64,000 bases of DNA, taken from the NCBI GenBank assembly GCA_029339505.1, contig JAQISU010000036.1:1022501-1086500 (forward strand), written 5' to 3'. The notes under the pieces were generated by a model, which worked only from the letters and a program-made list of their open reading frames with translations, made no database searches and was not told the DNA's origin. Positions 41,031 to 51,898 of the stretch are shown one piece after another (the first letter of the stretch is position 1; each line of letters opens with the position of its first letter). The position numbers and the translations under genes were made by a program. The stretch is from Unio delphinus. Its lineage: Eukaryota > Mollusca > Bivalvia > Unionida > Unionidae.

Positions 41031-41560
41031 TTTGTATCCATTTCAATGACTTTTCGGGATAAATAATCAGATTTCGTCCGAAAAATGAAACTCCAGACAA
41101 GCAGATTTTGATGGAAAATGTATATAATTTAATTGAGAGCTATCACCAATTTTGATCACATTTACCTTCAGAACAGTTCTTTCCTTTCCAGCCGGATGAA
41201 CAATTGCATGAGTAGTTGCCATTGGAATTTAAACAGACACCACTATGTTCACACGGAGAATTCAAACATGCATTGGCATCTGAAATGTATTGTTTCAAGA
41301 GATAAGATTTTAAAACCCAGTAGTATGCTTCATCTATCATACAAATGAACCATAGTGCAGAGTAATATTTTAAAAGAGGTTTGCAATTTAGACGTTACAA
41401 ATACTACTTCCTATTTTTATACTACAATATTCATCCTAAGATGACAAAGACTATAAACGATGAAATAATACTCTAGTTTTCAAATGTATTTGGACGCCTT
41501 TTCTTTACACATAAATTGATTCAGGGTTCTGGCAGCAAAACGTAAAGAGGTGTTTGGTTA
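41031..41560 (-). repeat. Partial diverged monomer containing outermost EGF exon
   Basis: Homologous to the first 500 bases or so of the array unit, recognisable from aacagttctttcc through ttcaaatgtatttgga near 41480-41495. Homology fades after about 41560, which marks the right edge of the array family. Confidence 0.75.
41166..41279 (-). CDS. Diverged EGF-like domain exon nearest the LRP modules
   Basis: 114-bp exon with an atttcag acceptor and GTAAAT donor, phase 1-1. It reads DANACLNSPC, EHSGVC, LNSNGNYSC, NC and SSGWKGKNC. All six cysteines and the C-x-N-x4-Y-x-C motif are present, but the Glu of the calcium motif is Ala (DANAC), so calcium binding may be weakened. It differs from the array exons by both silent and replacement changes, making it the oldest copy in view. 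The upstream module-A exon e ends with a phase-1 T, so splicing e to this exon gives a Tyr codon and keeps the frame. This is the expected bridge between the LRP modules and the poly-EGF tract. Confidence 0.8.
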
Positions 41561-42263
41561 TTTTGAGAGATAATTGGTTCTTGTCGAAATCATGATATCA
41601 CTAGTGAATCAAGAAGTAAACAACGTTTGATTCTTAAGGAAAAACTTATTGGTTTTCGTCACGGTCATGTTAGGAGTACGTGATGTAAAAACGATCACAT
41701 GACTTCTCCCCATTTCCTGTCTCGTTTATTCAAGTTTTGATTTGTTTGAAACCTTGCATTAGGATACGATATAACCCTTGTTTTAGTGAAATAGTCTCCG
41801 TGTTGGTGGTTTCTAAACTTGCAATCAACTTCGTCTCTTGTAGCTAGTTTATCGAGTTATATTTTCTTCAAATCAGTTGGATTTTATAAGATTAATTCGT
41901 TTCTCTGGAAATATTTGATGTGCTTGCAAACTATTCGTAAAAAAAGATACTTTGTCCAAATTTTAGTGATATTTCGAACACCGGAGTATTAAATCTTGTG
42001 AAAGAACTGTAGATAACAGTACAGACTACAGCATGCGTCATCGTCACATTTCTCGGATTTTCCATCATGACTGTAACAGAATTGTTACCGAGTGGATTAA
42101 ATGAACAACACAAACACAATATGTGAAAGATAATGTAAATTTATGAAATAAATTATTAGTGAAAAAATAATGATGTATCAGCACAATAACTCATGCGTTC
42201 AACCCACGATTACATTCCACAACCATTCAAAAAACATGAATAAATTAAATATTAATACACAAT

Positions 42264-42321
42264 AAACACAGATCCAAGGAATCTCCTGGACTAAACACAG
42301 ATCCAACGAATTTCCTGGACT
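42264..42321. repeat. Short tandem duplication, 2 x 29 bp
   Basis: Two adjacent copies of aaacacagatccaagg... ending cctggact, with two mismatches. Confidence 0.8.
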
Positions 42322-42599
42322 ACACAAATGTTTCACATAAAATGGAACCTTTAGAAAAGTTACATTAACGCAAGTATAAATTGCGATAACAAATACAAAC
42401 ATCAAACTATACTATCACACGCATGGATTGCGACAACTAGCACAAACATCTACATGTATTTTATCAAGTTGCTAACTTTTATTGAGATTCATGTAATCCC
42501 TTGAAAAACTACTGTGATTCAATGTAACTATGTGTAAATATAACAATGTATTCAATTGTAACTACAATTGCAACACACACATGTGTCTCGACCCTGTAT

Positions 42600-43693
42600 A
42601 ACCGTACGGTTCACCAACTGTTGAATCGCCGCCCAGTTTCTCCAAATACATAGGGTTGACCACTACTTTTATCGGCCGTTTGCCCATCACGGATCCACCA
42701 CAGTTATACGTACAGACAGCATACAGCATCTACTAGAACCACCGGTCCCAAACACTTAGATACTACCCAGGATGTTTACACCTCTAGACAGCTCCGACAC
42801 TCGGAAATTAAGACTTCTAGATTTCCGGATGTTTACACATCTCGACAGACGTAGACGGACAGACAATCTGACAGACAGACAGTCAGATACCTCAATTTGA
42901 TTGCACAATTAAACAGCATAATCACGGCACAATCAATCACGTTCAGCTACAATTCAGAGACATTCCGCTACAAATCAGCTACAATAAAGAAACCAAACTA
43001 ATAATAGTTGTTTCTAAAACAATCTAAAACTTAGATTACGCTATTTCATTTAAAGTCTAATAGTGACTAGTAATTCCAAATATTCAATGTTTTAAATCTG
43101 CATTTTAATAAAGGCATCTTTACATGAAATGATAAAACTGAATAAAATTCACAATAAAACAAAATATAAATTTAACACTCACCCCTTTGGCTAGAGAAAG
43201 AATGACGAGCTATCTCTCCTTTGATAAGATACTTTTGGACTCGTAATGTTATCAGAAATATTCTGCCTTATATATCCTCAAATAGGTGAGCAGAATTCAC
43301 GGCAAAATTCACGTGCACCCCGTGATTATAATGTTCCTGACTTCAAGTAATATGTAGTCAGGCACATTCAAATCGCTACACGTCATTTACCTTGAAAAAC
43401 ACTTATTCACCCTAGGTAACGCATGTACGACGAAAAAAAAATGGTGAAATTGGTTTGTAATTCAAAAAGAAATAAATTTAATTTTCGCCTAATTTTATGA
43501 CAATGACTCGAACTTGAATCTATTAGAACACTTCATTACTATGACTTTTGCAATTTAATTCGGGGATTATTCTTGGATTATTTTTAAATTTGATTCTTTT
43601 TTTTCTGAGAAATAAATTATTTGCTACAGTTTGCATAGCTTGTTGTTTTCACTTTTTCTGTGTTACTGTTTATTTGAGCCTAAACACGTAACA
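42600..43693 (-). mobile_element. LTR-related fragment, minus orientation
   Basis: Read on the minus strand from 43693, it starts TGTTACGTGTTTAGGC, then AATAAACAGTAAC and AAAAAGTGAAAA, closely following the start of the solo-LTR-like element at 39144. Further on it has a TATA-like box (plus-strand ccttatatatcc at 43266-43277) and then leader-like sequence without a long ORF. The left end is not defined; a truncated LTR plus 5' leader is my best reading. It sits in the intron between the module-A EGF exon and the 41.2-kb EGF exon. Confidence 0.45.
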
Positions 43694-43782
43694 AAGACAG
43701 CGTGGTATAATGTGGATTAGGACCACACTCACACACAGCACCTGTCATAATTATTTTTAAATACTATTGTCATATAACTTAC

Positions 43783-43911
43783 ATTCTCCGCATGTCTGAC
43801 CATCAGATTGCAGTATAATACCATCAGAGCAGGCACATAATCTAGAACCACCAGGCTGAGGGAAACACAATTGGCTGCAACCTCCATTTCCATTAGAACA
43901 TCCGTTAATAC
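43783..43911 (-). CDS. LRP module A, exon e (LRP-type EGF)
   Basis: 129-bp exon, phase 1-1, acceptor attacag, donor GTAAGT. It codes NGCSNGNGGCSQLCFPQPGG, then LCACSDGIILQSDGQTCGE. It is the best LRP-type EGF in the window (NGNGGCSQLCFPQPGG is close to family consensus). It ends with a phase-1 T. The next phase-compatible exon on this strand is the EGF exon at 41166-41279, 2.5 kb on, past the LTR-related fragment. Confidence 0.9.
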
Positions 43912-44173
43912 CTGTAATATTAGTAAATATAATTTAAAGATTCAGTCCGATTATTCATATAACTTATTTATGAGAGTATATTTTACTCAAATATAATGCT
44001 ATATTATTTGTCATTAAATAAATATTTAGATGCTCCTAAATAACTCAGTATTCATAGAAATACTAGTTAATTCATATATAATGCAATGAACCACAGACAT
44101 TATTAACCGCATATTATTTTATTAAAAACGAACTCAGGTTTAACTGAAAACTATTATAGTGACTCAAAACTAC
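43912..44173 (-). other. Intron, module A exons d-e
   Basis: AT-rich intron with standard GTAGTT donor and attacag acceptor. Nothing else is seen in it. Confidence 0.7.
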
Positions 44174-44283
44174 CTGTAGGACTATAGCCATCTTTGTGTA
44201 CGTGAATGCTACTTAAGCGGAAAGACAAGGCTGAACCGACATAGACAAGTCCAGTTCCATTCGTTCCAATTCTCATCACAACG
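44174..44283 (-). CDS. LRP module A, exon d (last propeller blade)
   Basis: 110-bp exon, phase 2 to 1, acceptor ttttgtag, donor GTAGTT. It codes VVMRIGTNGTGLVYVGSALS, then FRLSSIHVHKDGYSPTG. It closes the propeller and leads into the EGF exon. Same length and phases as exon d of module B, with VMRI-TNG conserved. Confidence 0.82.
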
Positions 44284-44385
44284 CTACAAAATATATATTT
44301 ATCATTGATTATTACAAGACATTATGGATCATGATGATAACAATAACATATTTTTATAACCCGCTATGGATTATACATAGAAATC

Positions 44386-44392
44386 ACGCACG

Positions 44393-44424
<32 letters not shown>

Positions 44425-44613
44425 TACAAAATACATACATACATACATACATACATACATACATACATACATGCATACGTACATACGTACATACATACAT
44501 ACATACATACATATACATACATACATACATACATACATACATACATACATACATACATACATACATACATACATACATACATACATACATACATACATAC
44601 ATACATACATACA
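44386..44613. repeat. Compound microsatellite (CA)n-(CATA)n
   Basis: About 45 bp of CA repeats followed by about 180 bp of near-perfect CATA repeats, with interruptions at 44471-44515. It lies in the module-A intron between exons c and d. It creates long fake ORFs on both strands. Confidence 0.95.
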
Positions 44614-44932
44614 TCTTCGGGATATATAAATGTTAAAAAATTGCATGACCATGTCAGCATTATAAAGTATTTAAATTCATCGGTTACATACTGTGATGTT
44701 TTTCATGATTTATTTTCTTCTGTTGTTTCTTAAACATGCTATAATGTTCCAAAAATTAACAAAATGTGCAAAGGCCTAGCTTCCCCCCTCTCTATCTCTT
44801 TATGGACCATCGTACGGGCTTTCATTTATGAAATGATGAACGGAGAGGATGTTACGTTTTGTGAAGCAACGAATCTCTGGACTAAATGATGGTAAACGTT
44901 AAGTGATATAGAATTGTAATGTCAAACCAGTC

Positions 44933-44936
<4 letters not shown>

Positions 44937-44988
<52 letters not shown>
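44937..44988. repeat. (GA)n microsatellite
   Basis: About 26 uninterrupted GA repeats in the intron between exons c and d. The rest of this intron (44620-45730) shows nothing recognisable apart from a GA-rich stretch at 45566-45608. Confidence 0.95.
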
Positions 44989-44990
<2 letters not shown>

Positions 44991-45732
44991 GTATGGTCTG
45001 TTGTACTGATGATGAAGCATAATAATGACTTAGATAAACTGTACTTATATTTAAATGTTTTAACAACCTCTTGCTGTTTCGTCATTTTGCTTAGTTTTTA
45101 TTCCACGTTATTTGCATTTGGGCCGCTTAGAAAATGTCTTAGCTCTAATGTGAATGACGTGAAAAACCAAGTGTTTGTATTGCTCTTCTTTTATTTTTAA
45201 AACCTGTAATGTTTAAATCATACGAATGTATTATATTGATTTAATCAATCTGAGGAAAGATAGAAAACAAAAAATTAAACAATCAACTTATTGGTATGCA
45301 GTGGCAATTGTAAAAAGCCACTAAAGTCAAAGAAGTACATATCTTACAGACACACTCGGATATGTGTGGATTTCATTCACTAGGTATGCCTGTAATAAAT
45401 CTAAATTTCGTCCAAAGGCGAAAAATATATGTATTTGTATGTGATATGAATAAAATATATGTACCATGTGTATGCTGTATCAATGATATCCCACGAAATG
45501 CATACATTTTTATTAATAGGAAACAGGGCTAGCATTGTTTCTTTTTAATAAAACGTTTTACGAGGGGTGGAAAGAGAAAGAGAGAAAAAGAGAGAGAAAT
45601 AGAGAGAGTAAGCATTCTTTGCCTAACAAAGAATTCTAAATACAATCATGAATGATTATATTGAATATCCTAACTGATCAAACAATCAAGCAAGTGAGAG
45701 AAATGAGTAAAAGCCAATTTGACAGATGGTAC

Positions 45733-45892
45733 TTTTGCGTCCAGCCCGTGAAGTAAAGGTATGTCTGGTACAAGGCAATTCCAAAGAAATGTGTTCCCGT
45801 CTGTGCCTGGTAAATTATCTGCCGATTTGAACCATCCACATTAGCTCGCTCTATCTTAGCCGTTCCTCCATCACACCAATACATAACTCCAG
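45733..45892 (-). CDS. LRP module A, exon c (YWTD blades 4-5)
   Basis: 160-bp exon, phase 1 to 2, acceptor ttttgcag, donor CAAAA|GTACCA. It codes GVMYWCDGGTAKIERANVDG, then HFFGIALYQTYLYFTGW. The second YWTD motif is altered: where module B has YYTDW this exon has YFTGW, so the Asp of the motif is Gly. That Asp normally helps hold neighbouring blades together, so this blade may be structurally relaxed. Confidence 0.9.
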
Positions 45893-46863
45893 CTGCAAAA
45901 TTTTTTGAAAAAGGAAGAATTTATCCACATTCTAAGAAGTATTTGCCATACAGTATTGATCAAGTTCATTCATTTTTATAAGCATTATGAAATCACTAGT
46001 GTGAATAACAAAAAAGATGAATCTGTAATTGGATTTGTCAAAATAGAAAGTGCAAGGCTTCTTACATGAAAACGATAATCTCACGTGGTATAGTTACTTT
46101 TGAGAAAAACGGGTGGATTATAATATTGGATTTGGGGAGTATTTTGTGTACAAATTAATTTAGCCAGCATGATGTCCATTTAAAACAACTACGTTCAGAA
46201 TCGTTAAATGTTCCTTCAATTTTCTTCCAACGTTCGACTGATTTATTGATTGTGTTATCAACGTTTTATATTACCAGAGATGATGCAATGCCATATAGCT
46301 TACATGTTAACTATTTTCAATGTAAAAGTTAAATTATTAGCTCTTGCGTTTGAAGTGCGATTTTAGCAGAAAAATAACTTGTGCATATTAGTATTCAAAT
46401 ATATTTTTTTTCAATGTTGAATGTACCCTCGTATGTGATAGTGATATTTTAAATATGAGATTCTGATAAATATAGACCACATACGCTAAACTCGATCCGT
46501 TATGTATATACATTAGCACGGAATACAGATTTAAAAAATCATAACAACGAAGAAGAAAATATATGTGCTTATCTTAGAGAAATACAATTCGTTATACATC
46601 CGTTAAGTGGATGTACGTATTTGTAGATGCAGCTCTGAATCATTAAGGGGGGTAACACAGTGTATGCTTCACTCTATGGTATAATATCTCAAGTATAGAA
46701 GTGGAGGATTGTTATAACAATTCAATAAATTATATCGCCATTGAAGAAACATAAGGAATATAAGGTCAACAAATGTCAGTGCTTTATTTAATTAAAGAAC
46801 ACATTATTTATTTTTAATACCTGTATCGTGTTAGCCAGTATTAGATCAGGCATGACTATTAGC

Positions 46864-46929
<66 letters not shown>

Positions 46930-47070
46930 AGATAGATAGTTACAGAGATAGATACAGAGATAGATAGATACAGAGATAGATACATAGAAAGATAAACACA
47001 GAGAAAGATAGATAGATACAGAGATAGATATATAAAATAGATACGGAGATACAGAGATAGATAGATATAT

Positions 47071-47123
<53 letters not shown>

Positions 47124-47130
47124 AGATAGA
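46864..47130. repeat. Inverted (TCTA)n / (TAGA)n microsatellite
   Basis: About 16 TCTA repeats (46864-46928) run directly into TAGA-type repeats (46929-47130, with CAGAGA and CATAGA variants), so the two halves are complementary and could form a hairpin. It lies in the intron between exons b and c of module A. The remainder of that intron (45900-46860) holds nothing I can name. Confidence 0.95.
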
Positions 47131-47264
47131 TAGATATAGTTATATATCGTTCACAAATAAATGATTGATTCAATGGTAGTTACAAATATTACTATTTGGA
47201 ATGTGTAAGTAACATTTCCCATTTGGGTACATCTAGAGGTAGAATAAAGGCTAAATGTACAAAC

Positions 47265-47392
47265 CAGTGATGTCTACAGCGAGACCATTAGGCCATACAA
47301 GTCCAGTATTGATGAGTTCCTGACGTTTTGTGCCATCGTAGTTAGCTTTCTCTATCTTAGATATATTTCCCCAGTCTGTCCAGAATATGGTA
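47265..47392 (-). CDS. LRP module A, exon b (YWTD blade 3)
   Basis: 128-bp exon, phase 2 to 1, acceptor gcgtctag, donor GTTTGT. It codes [20 protein letters not shown], then [10 protein letters not shown] and [10 protein letters not shown]. Joined to exon a, its first base completes the Gly codon (GG plus T). Confidence 0.9.
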
Positions 47393-48410
47393 CTAGACGC
47401 GAGAGTAAAAATGATAATTATTGCCGATTTATGGGAAGAAATGATGCACTTGAAGATATTGTTGCTATGTCATGTTTCGTCTTCAAATTATTGTATTTTT
47501 GGGATTAAACGTACAAAGCAATAACTAACACTTCCATTAGGAACCGAATGAATAATATAAAATAATAAAATAATATCACTACGGGCCTAACTTTAAGCTG
47601 CAAAATATGTGAATATAAAACGAACTATTTAATACATTTTCAAATCCAAATTTCAAAATTAAACCATGCTTTGTAATATTTTTCAACGGCATTATATTTC
47701 TTATTCTGCCTTGATAGAAATGTGCATATTTTTGTTGCTTTGTTCTCTTTAAAAAATTTTGATTCTTTCTAAGATTTCATATAAATTGTTCCTTTATAGT
47801 GAAACAGTGATTTTTTTCCATTCAAAGTCAAAGTCATAAATTATGTTCAACAGGTTTATTTCCCAACTGTGATCCATCAAAATATACAGTAATGAAACCG
47901 CAAATCAAGCAGCATAAACATAAAGCTATTGGCATGGTCAAAATACTCTTTAGATGAATCTCAAATGAGTTCGACTCTTATTGTGTCAATTAAGAATTAC
48001 CGCTATTGATTCACTTGAAAAGATAAACAGTAATGGTTAAATGCTTGCAAAAGTATAGTATTGACGATGATAATTAATTATGTATTTAGTAATTATTATA
48101 TGCAAATTTATATATGTATTTTAGCGAATTGTGGCAAGATGCAGTTGTGGGAGAAATTATTATAAAGCGCATGAAGGATTGTAAAATCAGATTAATACAT
48201 TGATACAATTTTGCATTCCCATTTCCGCTAACAAGCTAAACTATAATAACAGCACATCCTTAGGAATTCCCCAAAATTTCTGCAACATTAGTACATATTT
48301 ACAGACCACATAAAGTTAGTCATTTTGGACTGGCACTGACAATTAAATACATTGGCATGAGTGAAAACAAATATCGGCTCTCTTTCTCTGAGTGCAGAAA
48401 TAAGCAATAC
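47393..48410 (-). other. Intron, module A exons a-b
   Basis: About 1.0 kb of AT-rich intron. No gene, repeat or mobile element recognised. Confidence 0.6.
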
Positions 48411-48579
48411 CCATTGAATTGATCTACGACAATGGCTCGTGGTTCATCCAAACTACTATTTAGGACAGATTTCCGTATAGAGCCGTCAAAACTAAGGACT
48501 GCAATGATGTCATTCCCCGTGTCTGTGTAAAAAAGTAGTCTTGATATAGCATCTACTGCAATTCCATCAGGTACAGCAA
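48411..48579 (-). CDS. LRP module A, exon a (YWTD blade 2)
   Basis: 169-bp exon, phase 1 to 2, acceptor cttgcag, donor GG|GTATTG. It codes VPDGIAVDAISRLLFYTDTG, then NDIIAVLSFDGS and DEPRAIVVD. Strongly similar to module-B exon a, sharing GIAVDA, SRLLFYTDTGNDIIA and EPRAI. Confidence 0.9.
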
Positions 48580-48660
48580 CTGCAAGAAAGGAAAAACTAA
48601 ATCGTGAATACAAAATAAAATACGTTACAAAATGAAATACATACATTTACACTATAATTA

Positions 48661-48910
48661 TGGGGCCTCGATAGAACAAGTGGTATAAAGCGCTCACTTT
48701 TACTGATCACTGCCTTCTCACCTCTACCTGCGTTGGATTCGAGTCTCGAGCTTGGCAAGTGTTAGTATGTAAGAAAGCTTGCCAGAAGCTTCTCGTATGT
48801 CGGTGGTTCTTTCCGGAATTTCCCTGGTTCTTCATCTACCATGTATACTGGCTAACATGTTAAGCCTATATTGTACAGAAATAGTGCATTAAACCTACAA
48901 CAACAACCAA
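48661..48910 (+). mobile_element. tRNA-derived SINE
   Basis: Starts GGGGCCTCGATAGAACAAG and has a B-box-like GGATTCGAGTCTC about 55 bases in, the split promoter of a tRNA-derived RNA polymerase III unit. It then has a unique body and ends in an A/C-rich tail (caacaacaaccaaaacaac). Length, promoter and tail fit a SINE of the kind common in molluscs. It is inserted in the intron between module-A exons f and a. No target duplication was verified. Confidence 0.65.
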
Positions 48911-49273
48911 AACAACAGTACTATAATTATAACTCTTTCTGATGACTTGAAACAAATATTAAAGATTGTTTGACAGCATTTTCTGTGCATATAGTTACAT
49001 TTGATTTCTTTTTTACATGCATCTAGAACATCTCAAAAAGGATACTATTTATAATGGATTAATTTGGCGAAGATATTTGTTACTGGTTGTAGTTTTGAAA
49101 CTGCGCTTTGGCGTATAGGCATCATTTTGCAATATCAGAGGAACTTCAATATTATTTGAAAACAATTGTTTGGTCAATAACTGAGGGGAAAATGCTGAAA
49201 ACAGCACATCTTTGCACGTTATGAAGTCAGCAATATAAAATTCGTTTTTGAGACACATTCGGTAAACACTTAC

Positions 49274-49510
49274 CACTATTCAATGAGAGTACTGTCTTTT
49301 GACTATGTCCATATATTGAAGCTGATAAAATCTGCCGAAGACCAACATCTGTCCAGTAAATTAAACCCTCAATTGGGTCATAGTCAATGGCAACCGGGTT
49401 CATTATATTTTGAACTTGAATAGTGGCAAAGCTGTAGGTATTCATGTCCATGCGGTAAATAATTCTGTTCCTTAATTCAGTAATCAGTAGAAAGTTTTCA
49501 GGCGGTTTGT
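49274..49510 (-). CDS. LRP module A, exon f (propeller start, YWTD blade 1)
   Basis: 237-bp exon, phase 1-1, acceptor ttccgtag, donor GTAAGTG. It codes PPENFLLITELRNRIIYRMD, a strand typical of the first LRP propeller blade, then NPVAIDYDPIEGLIYWTDVG, which holds the canonical IYWTD. The equivalent exon of module B is not in the window. An ATG exists upstream in the intron, but the phase-matched acceptor and the clean junction with exon B-e make an internal exon far more likely than a start. Confidence 0.9.
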
Positions 49511-51769
49511 CTACGGAAAAAATATGCAAACAAATAGATGTATAAATAAATATTACCCACAATAGATATATACTTTTCTCAAACTTAAAATAAATGGATG
49601 TAATCATGATTACCTGTACGTTTGGACTGAATGGTTACCATGTGATAAAATTATTTGAAGTTTCGATTTGTATGTCAAATAATTAAATCGCTAATGCCTG
49701 TATTTCAAAATAAAAGTAAATAAACATTCATCGCTTATGTACAATTTTCTTTATAAGACATTATGCTTATCAACACATTGTAATAGATCTGATATTTTGT
49801 TCTAATCCGACTAATGAGGTCAAACAAAATTTAAGATAAATAACTTATGTTATGGGACAAACTACAGAAAATGTGTTCTACAAAGTCAGAAATAGACGAC
49901 AGTAACTTCTGAAAATAGGCATCCTCAGGGTATTTACGTCATGTACACGTTCTACTATTTTACAATGCAATCAGAAATTATGAATGTGCATCCATTTACA
50001 GCAAATCGCTTAAGATCTCAGCTTCCTAATTATAATGACTTTTTGTGCATTACATTAATTTACCGTGAATTTAAGCATTTGAATAAATATTACGGCGATT
50101 AAAGTTTCTATTTTACACACCTAACGGAAATTCTTTACTTGAACAATATCTTCTTACGAAATGTAGAAATAAATAACAGGTTTTATTTGAAGATGTGCGC
50201 AGAATCCAGTAGACGTACCAAGAATATATCAGAAAGATATTCATTTACTTTCACTCGAAATGGATTATTGCCCTAAAACTAATTTAACTGAGCATTCTCC
50301 CCCTCTTAGCTATTATATTCGAATATATAGGTATGCCTAAATGGTATGCTAAAGTCCTGTGTCCACATCGTACTTTCATATTAAATACATGTAGCAATAT
50401 CTAACAGAGACAAATTTATGTTCACAGTTGCTTTTTAGTTGCATATGTGAACACATAAGTGCGATTTCTTGATTCTGCTGAAACATCGATTATTGGATTT
50501 TAAATATATCCTAGGTATAATAATGAGACGTATACATTGAAAACACTGAAACGTTTAAAGTTAAGTTATATTTAGACTTAAGAAACAATTTATCCAGAAA
50601 ACAAGCGAAGCCTAAACAAATTGCTTAATAGGATTCGTTATGAACACTTGAAAGATAAAAACTGTTATGAAAAAAATTGTACATTGCAGAATTACAATCA
50701 TTGAATCCCGTTAACAAATTGTAAATAACGCATATAAATAATTAAAAAATCCGACCTTGTGTTTAGGTACCATATGACAACTAGTAAAGAATATTATTTA
50801 ACATATTTAACTCTATTTTATTGCAAAGAATAGTATTTAACATATTTATTTCATTGCAAGGATTGCATGGATTGTAGTTGCCAACGATGTGTGGCATAAC
50901 TAACTGAAGGGTGGCATAACTAACTGAAGGGTGGCATAACTAACTGGTTTATAATTTAATACTTGTTTCGCAATACTTTTGAACTTTTGGTTTACACAAA
51001 GAACAAAATCAAAAGTGCCATTCTATCAAAGCAAGTAAAAATGTAAGAGCACTGGGCTGTTCAATCAAAGACTCAACTTTGTCATCTGGGCCTCATATTC
51101 AATCTGTAAGACATTAAGACATTGACTAATAGTGGTTAATATTCTTATAAAAGCATTTCTGTCGCGCTGAATACAAATACAATATTATGTTCATTTTGTT
51201 TCAACAAAAAATTCTTTACAAAATTCCAGTTTGTTCGTCGATGATAATTTACACGCGGTTTGTTCTAAGAAGATAATGGACAAGTTTTCATGCATTATCA
51301 GTGGATATTTCTTGTTTCAGTAAGTGTCGAAAACATTAGCGTTCTGCAATGAAAATGCAAAGAATACATCATCAATGTGAATACCACACTACTGTTGTAA
51401 TTTTAATTTTTCATTTTTCATGCTTTGCATTATTTTTTTACTCAAGAAGTGAAGTTGCGACCGTGGTTTCAGTGAATTTGATTTAAATAAGTTAGCAAAC
51501 GACTAAACTTAGATTCACGGTAAAAAGTGAAAACCTTGAGAATTCGCACAGAAGTTGGAACTGTTATATGTAACAACAAAACAAGTAGGCGTCGCTGCCA
51601 CACATACTAAGGAATTAACTAATTATGAAGTGATTCAATTATAATTAAACAATTACTATAAATCTATAACAATTATATGAACAATACACAAAAAGAAAAC
51701 CAACAAACCTATAAGTAATCAAAAAACAATTATTAGAACAGCAAAACAAAACAACATGATATGGCTTAC
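49511..51769 (-). other. Intron between module B exon e and module A exon f
   Basis: About 2.3 kb, AT-rich, without recognisable genes. It holds one small tandem repeat at 50891-50946. Confidence 0.6.
50891..50946. repeat. Tandem repeat, three copies of 20 bp
   Basis: Three head-to-tail copies of gtggcataactaactgaagg, the last one incomplete. Confidence 0.9.
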
Positions 51770-51898
51770 TTGGTTTACAGGTTTGACCATCGGCTTGGAG
51801 AGTCATGCCATCTGGGCAGGCACACTGTTTGCTACCACCGAGTTGCGGAAAACAAAAGTGGCTACACCCACCTCTTCCGCTAGAACACCCGTTGGTTC
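51770..51898 (-). CDS. LRP module B, exon e (LRP-type EGF)
   Basis: 129-bp exon, phase 1-1, acceptor ttgtatag, donor GTAAGC, 43 residues. It reads NGCSSGRGGCSHFCFPQLGG, CACPDGMTLQADGQTC. This is the six-cysteine EGF found between LRP propellers (C-x3-NGGC-x-H-x-C, CACPDG, DG-x-TC). Here the usual NGGC is RGGC. Its phase-1 A joins the AC of module-A exon f to give Asn, so modules B and A are directly consecutive. Confidence 0.9.

Noticed and set aside
44364..44660. Long ORFs of Tyr-Val-Cys-Met or Tyr-Ile-His-Thr repeats
   Set aside because: Direct translation of the CATA microsatellite.
46940..47173. Leu/Ser/Ile-rich ORF
   Set aside because: Translation of the GATA-family microsatellite.
48320..48646. 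Reading the whole 108-codon ORF, including its Met-rich start, as coding
   Set aside because: Only the part between the acceptor at 48580 and the donor at 48410 matches LRP. The ends are intron sequence read through.
48661..48740. Functional tRNA gene
   Set aside because: The B-box is present but the sequence does not fold into a complete cloverleaf by eye, and the body continues as a SINE with an A/C-rich tail.
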